The notes under the pieces are model-generated. The model saw nothing but the letters and a program-made list of their open reading frames with translations, was not told the DNA's origin and ran no database searches. Made by a program: the position numbers and the translations under genes. Positions 60,519-64,000 of a stretch of 64,000 nucleotides of DNA are shown here, piece by piece (within the stretch, counting starts at the first letter, position 1; the number at the start of each line of letters is the position of its first letter). The DNA is from Victivallales bacterium (GTDB lineage Bacteria > Verrucomicrobiota > Lentisphaeria > Oligosphaerales > Oligosphaeraceae), in NCBI GenBank assembly GCA_017535315.1, contig JAFXUD010000042.1, forward strand, positions 1-64,000, given 5' to 3'.

Positions 60519-63500
60519 ATGCGAGTAAGGCAAGTTTTGGCGTTGATGATGATTGCTGCTGTTTGCCTGTTGGCGGCGGAAAGCCCCTACGCAACGGCGA
60601 AGAAGCTGTTTGACGACGGCAACTACAAGGAGGCATACGAGCTATACAAAAGCATTTTGCTTGGTGATGCGGTGCGGGACGAGGCATACTCCCAGGCGGT
60701 GAGATCGTGCGTCTCGGCGATGCGGCAGTGTGGAAAAATCGTCGAGGTGGATGAGTTGCTCGAAAGCATCCTCGCCACGAAATGCAACTGGCGGGCAGCG
60801 AAGGCGGTTGCAGTTTGCTATGGCATTTTTCCCTTGCCTCATTATGGCTGCTTGCAGAATAACCGTTTTCAGCGTGGCATCGTGCGGGGAGAGCGGCTTG
60901 GAACAGCGGAGAGGGACAGGATACGCGCGTTGCAGATTCTAATTGCCAACTTGCCCTCAATGGAGGCGGAGGCCAAGGACAACGATCGCGCAGAGTATTG
61001 GCTTACGATTGCACAGCTTCTGATACACAGGCAGAAAGGGCAGTTGCAGTTGTTGAGCAACTTGTCGGAGCTTCCCGACTATTCAAGAGAAGATGAGTAT
61101 TACAGGTATGACAATTCGAAGGCATTATTTCTGCCCGTAGTACCTGAATCCTGGGATGCCGCGAAAAACGACGGTGAACGCTGGCGCTGGGCGTTGAAAC
61201 GGGCTGATTGCAGCCCTGAAGGGCATTATAAGGCGCAGTTGCAGTTTGCCGACTACGTGCGGGGGTGTTTCCCTCGGAATTACTACAACCGTGACAGTTT
61301 TGGCATCTCTTCACCTGCCTTTGATGAACTGCTGGAAAACCTTCCTGAAGACGAGTATCTGGATGCCGAAGGCAACAGGGTGAAGGCCCCCAAGGAGTTC
61401 AGTTATTTCCACATCCTGTTCAACCTGTACGATTATTCTTTGGAGCACAAGCTGAATGTGCAGGTGGTTTTGGAGCGCATTGTGGGCGCGTATTGGGAGC
61501 GCAAGCAATATTCGAAGGCACTTGAGTGGATTCGCAAGATGCCTGACGAAAAGCAAAGGAAGCATTATGAGGAGAGCATCACGGGGGCATACGTGGCGTT
61601 CGAGCTAGTTGGTACGATTTTATTCGACGACGAGGCGTCATCGGAAAACCGTGTGAAGTTGGTCTATCGCAATGCGGAGAAGATATCCTGCACGGCCAGG
61701 CGCTTTGATGTACGCCGTGTCTATGAGGATTATTGCAGTCGTATTATCGACCCAAAGGCAAAACCTGATAAATATACCATGGGGGCACGCCACATTGACT
61801 TGGACTTATCGATGGTGTTGAACAACTTGGTTCAAAAGGCGAAGCATGAGGCGTTTTTGCAGGAGGGGGAAATAACTTGGGAGCAGTCTCTTGAGCCAGT
61901 GAAGAACTACCACAATGGGGAGGCCTTCTTGGAATTTCCCAAGCTCAAGCCTGGGTTCTACCTGATCGAAGGCACTGTGCCACAGGGAAATGTGGCCCGC
62001 ACGGTGGTTTGCGTAGAAGCCGTGAAGCTGGTCTATAAGATGTATCGTGACGGGCATTTCTGGCAGCTTTTGGATGCAGCCACGGGAAAGCCTCTTCCTA
62101 ATCAGGATGTTGGGATTTTAACCTGGGGCGAGGGAGAGCTTCTGCCGAAAAGAGGCGAAAAACAGGAGGATAATTGGTTTGTTGGAGGTGCCCCGAAGGA
62201 GCAGAAGGATGAAGGGATGGTTGACGAGGTGCCTGGTCAAAGGCGCAAGTTGTTCTGGAAGAAGCTAACACGAAAGACGGACGGCGATGGCTTTGCGTTT
62301 GTGAAGAGGGAGGAGTGCCTGCTGAAAAAGGAGGACAGGCTGGCATATGATGTCCATTTCTGCAACTTCATGGCGTTTGTGTCTATAGCGGACAAAGGCG
62401 AGTTGTTTCTTCGCAGTGGTGGTAATATTTTCATCAAAGGTACGGATTACCAATCCAACCGTCAAGTGGGATATGTGGTCACGGACCGTCCCGTCTATCG
62501 TCCAGGGGATGTCGTGCATCTCAAGGCATGGTCCACATACGTGTCATACAACGACCAGGAGAAGCTGCCAGAGGTCGAAGGGAAGGACCAACGCATCCAT
62601 ATTTATCCGCCAGGCGGGGAGGTGTTGCAGTTTGAGGAACTAAAACGCGACAAATACGGGGCAGTGGAACTGGAGTGGAGAATCCCCGATGACGCCAAGT
62701 TGGGGCGGTATAATGTGAGCCTGGGTGGAATGCGTCTAGCCGCTTTTCGAGTGGAGGAGTATAAAAAGCCAGAGGTGGAGGTGACCGTCGAGGTGCCGAA
62801 AGAGCCTTGCCAGCCAGGGGAGAAGTTGCCTGTGACGGTGAAGGCGGAATACTATTTCGGCGGCGGAGTCGCCGATGGCGAAGTGGATGTGACGGTGCGG
62901 CGCAGCATGTACTATTTCAGGTGGAATCCGCCGTGGCGCTGGGGATGGCTGTATGGCTATGATCAGTGGTGGCCGTGTGGCGCCTATTCATGGTATCCTG
63001 GATGGCGCAAATGGGCTTGGGGATGCAACTGGCATTATGGTGGCAATTCCACGGGCGAGGTCGTTTATCGGACAAAGGGGCGGTTGGACGGAAACGGCCG
63101 CTACTCCTTTGAGTTTGACACGCAGGATGCCGTGCGGCTTTATGGCGATGGCGACTGCCAATATGTCGTGACGGCAGAGGTGCGGGACAGCTCGCGGCGA
63201 ACAGTTGTCGGAGAGGGGATTGTGCTGGCCTTGAAGACGCCGTTTGACGTTCATGTCTGGGGTGAACGTGGCTTCTATTGGGCTGGAAAGTCTGCTGATT
63301 TCAAGTGCAGCGTGGATCGGTGCGATGGGAAGCCATTTGTCGGCCAGGGGGGGGCGCGCCTCTATGCCATCGACTATTCCGACGGAGGCATGCCTGTGGA
63401 GCGGCTGGTGGAGAGCAGGCCGTTGCCGTTGGCAGGCACGGAATGCACTCTGAGCTTTGCCGCATTGAAGGCAGGCCAGTATCGGCTGTCGTGCGAAGTG

Positions 63501-64000
63501 ACGGATGAAAAGGGGCGCACCAAAGAGGGTGCTTGCATCTTCAATGTGCTTGAGGAGGGGAAGACTCTCGACAAGTGCCGCTTTAACAGCTTGGAGCTGA
63601 TTCCTGAAAAGCGGGAGTATGCGCCTGGCGAGACGCTGCGGCTGCTTGTCAATACGATGAGGCCTGACAGCACGGTGATGCTGTTTGTGCGCTGTGAAAA
63701 CAGTTGGGCACCCTATCCGCGTGTCTTGCATTTGACGGGAAAATCTACCCTTGTCGATATTCCAGTTCTGCCATCCGACTACCCAAATTTCATCATCGAT
63801 GCCTATATGGTGGCGAATGGGGAGCTGTTTCAACATCGACAGAGCATAGCTGTTCCGCCAGCCAGCAAGGTGCTGACGGTGGAGGTCGCCTCGCCTCGTC
63901 AGGTGAAGCCAGGCGAGGAGTGCGAGATGGAGATAAGGGTGACGGATGCAAATGGAAAACCCATGCAGGGTGAGCTGGCCGTGAGCGTCTATGACCGAAG
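60519..64000 (+). CDS. Alpha-2-macroglobulin-like protein, 3' end outside window
   Basis: The frame opens at ATG 60519 (GAGG six bases upstream) and stays open to the window end, about 1,160 codons. A signal peptide (about 1-20) precedes a TPR-like helical part (YATAKKLFDDGNYKEAYELYK near 24). Macroglobulin domains follow: TDRPVYRPGDVVHLKAW near 660 is the typical MG signature, then EEYKKPEVEV near 748, a Trp/Tyr-rich insert near 800-850 and REYAPGETLRLLV near 1035. A thioester motif would lie beyond the window. Bacterial A2Ms trap or shield against proteases at the envelope. No stop inside the window. Confidence 0.85.
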   Translation, partial: MRVRQVLALMMIAAVCLLAAESPYATAKKLFDDGNYKEAYELYKSILLGDAVRDEAYSQAVRSCVSAMRQCGKIVEVDELLESILATKCNWRAAKAVAVCYGIFPLPHYGCLQNNRFQRGIVRGERLGTAERDRIRALQILIANLPSMEAEAKDNDRAEYWLTIAQLLIHRQKGQLQLLSNLSELPDYSREDEYYRYDNSKALFLPVVPESWDAAKNDGERWRWALKRADCSPEGHYKAQLQFADYVRGCFPRNYYNRDSFGISSPAFDELLENLPEDEYLDAEGNRVKAPKEFSYFHILFNLYDYSLEHKLNVQVVLERIVGAYWERKQYSKALEWIRKMPDEKQRKHYEESITGAYVAFELVGTILFDDEASSENRVKLVYRNAEKISCTARRFDVRRVYEDYCSRIIDPKAKPDKYTMGARHIDLDLSMVLNNLVQKAKHEAFLQEGEITWEQSLEPVKNYHNGEAFLEFPKLKPGFYLIEGTVPQGNVARTVVCVEAVKLVYKMYRDGHFWQLLDAATGKPLPNQDVGILTWGEGELLPKRGEKQEDNWFVGGAPKEQKDEGMVDEVPGQRRKLFWKKLTRKTDGDGFAFVKREECLLKKEDRLAYDVHFCNFMAFVSIADKGELFLRSGGNIFIKGTDYQSNRQVGYVVTDRPVYRPGDVVHLKAWSTYVSYNDQEKLPEVEGKDQRIHIYPPGGEVLQFEELKRDKYGAVELEWRIPDDAKLGRYNVSLGGMRLAAFRVEEYKKPEVEVTVEVPKEPCQPGEKLPVTVKAEYYFGGGVADGEVDVTVRRSMYYFRWNPPWRWGWLYGYDQWWPCGAYSWYPGWRKWAWGCNWHYGGNSTGEVVYRTKGRLDGNGRYSFEFDTQDAVRLYGDGDCQYVVTAEVRDSSRRTVVGEGIVLALKTPFDVHVWGERGFYWAGKSADFKCSVDRCDGKPFVGQGGARLYAIDYSDGGMPVERLVESRPLPLAGTECTLSFAALKAGQYRLSCEVTDEKGRTKEGACIFNVLEEGKTLDKCRFNSLELIPEKREYAPGETLRLLVNTMRPDSTVMLFVRCENSWAPYPRVLHLTGKSTLVDIPVLPSDYPNFIIDAYMVANGELFQHRQSIAVPPASKVLTVEVASPRQVKPGEECEMEIRVTDANGKPMQGELAVSVYDR

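Overview
The window looks like a chromosomal segment of an anaerobic, carbohydrate-using bacterium. I infer the PVC group, most plausibly Lentisphaerota, Kiritimatiellota or Verrucomicrobiota from a gut-like habitat. The grounds are a full-length pyruvate:ferredoxin oxidoreductase, a three-domain NifU with NifS and an IscR-type regulator, plant-polysaccharide hydrolases (GH115 and GH39 types, acetyl-esterase type), L-rhamnose isomerase, many secreted unknown proteins and very repeat-rich intergenic DNA. No rRNA, phage, integrase, transposase gene or CRISPR array is visible. The placement is an inference; no taxonomic marker was searched.

Layout. 0.1-1.2 kb (-): a secreted alpha/beta hydrolase. 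1.4-10.4 kb (+): a probable operon of a large membrane-anchored protein, an ABC ATPase, a duplicated ABC-2 permease and an exported HEAT-like protein, followed by another membrane protein. 10.6-15.4 kb (-): a secreted glycosidase-like protein, RNase HIII and prepilin peptidase. 15.7-25.3 kb (+): a coiled-coil membrane protein, a 51-residue lipoprotein, MurG, threonine synthase, a tRNA-Arg (on -), two exported proteins, a Gfo/Idh/MocA oxidoreductase, a sugar isomerase-like TIM barrel and an unknown protein. 25.3-56.6 kb is one long minus-strand run. In transcription order it holds NifU-NifS-IscR; an EF-G-like GTPase; a PHP-like protein, RhaA and a double-ACT protein; an amino-acid ABC transporter; a sugar-activation cluster (galacturonokinase-like kinase, nucleotidyltransferase, HAD phosphatase, CysNC); an acetyl esterase with FtsW/RodA; TatA; an unknown protein with a ClpX-like ATPase; an FAD oxidoreductase; PFOR; a GT-C-like membrane protein; and a GH39-GH115 pair. 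57.0-64.0 kb (+): a DUF3034-like barrel, cysteine synthase, O-acetylhomoserine sulfhydrylase and the first ~1,160 codons of an alpha-2-macroglobulin-like protein cut by the window edge.

Together the genes suggest xylan/pectin-type sugar use, pyruvate oxidation through ferredoxin, a sulfur/Fe-S block on both sides of a divergent promoter region near 56.7 kb, and cell-envelope functions.

The most unusual signal is between the genes. At least five kinds of intergenic repeat recur: 9-bp-period arrays whose arms are reverse complements, a 7-bp-period array, CTAG-rich 9-mers, REP-like double hairpins and C-type stem-loops. They often abut or contain stop codons, and two kinds share an end motif. 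The best candidates for an undescribed protein system are the four-gene ABC operon at 1.4-8.4 kb and the ClpX-like ATPase with its partner at 36.0-38.4 kb.
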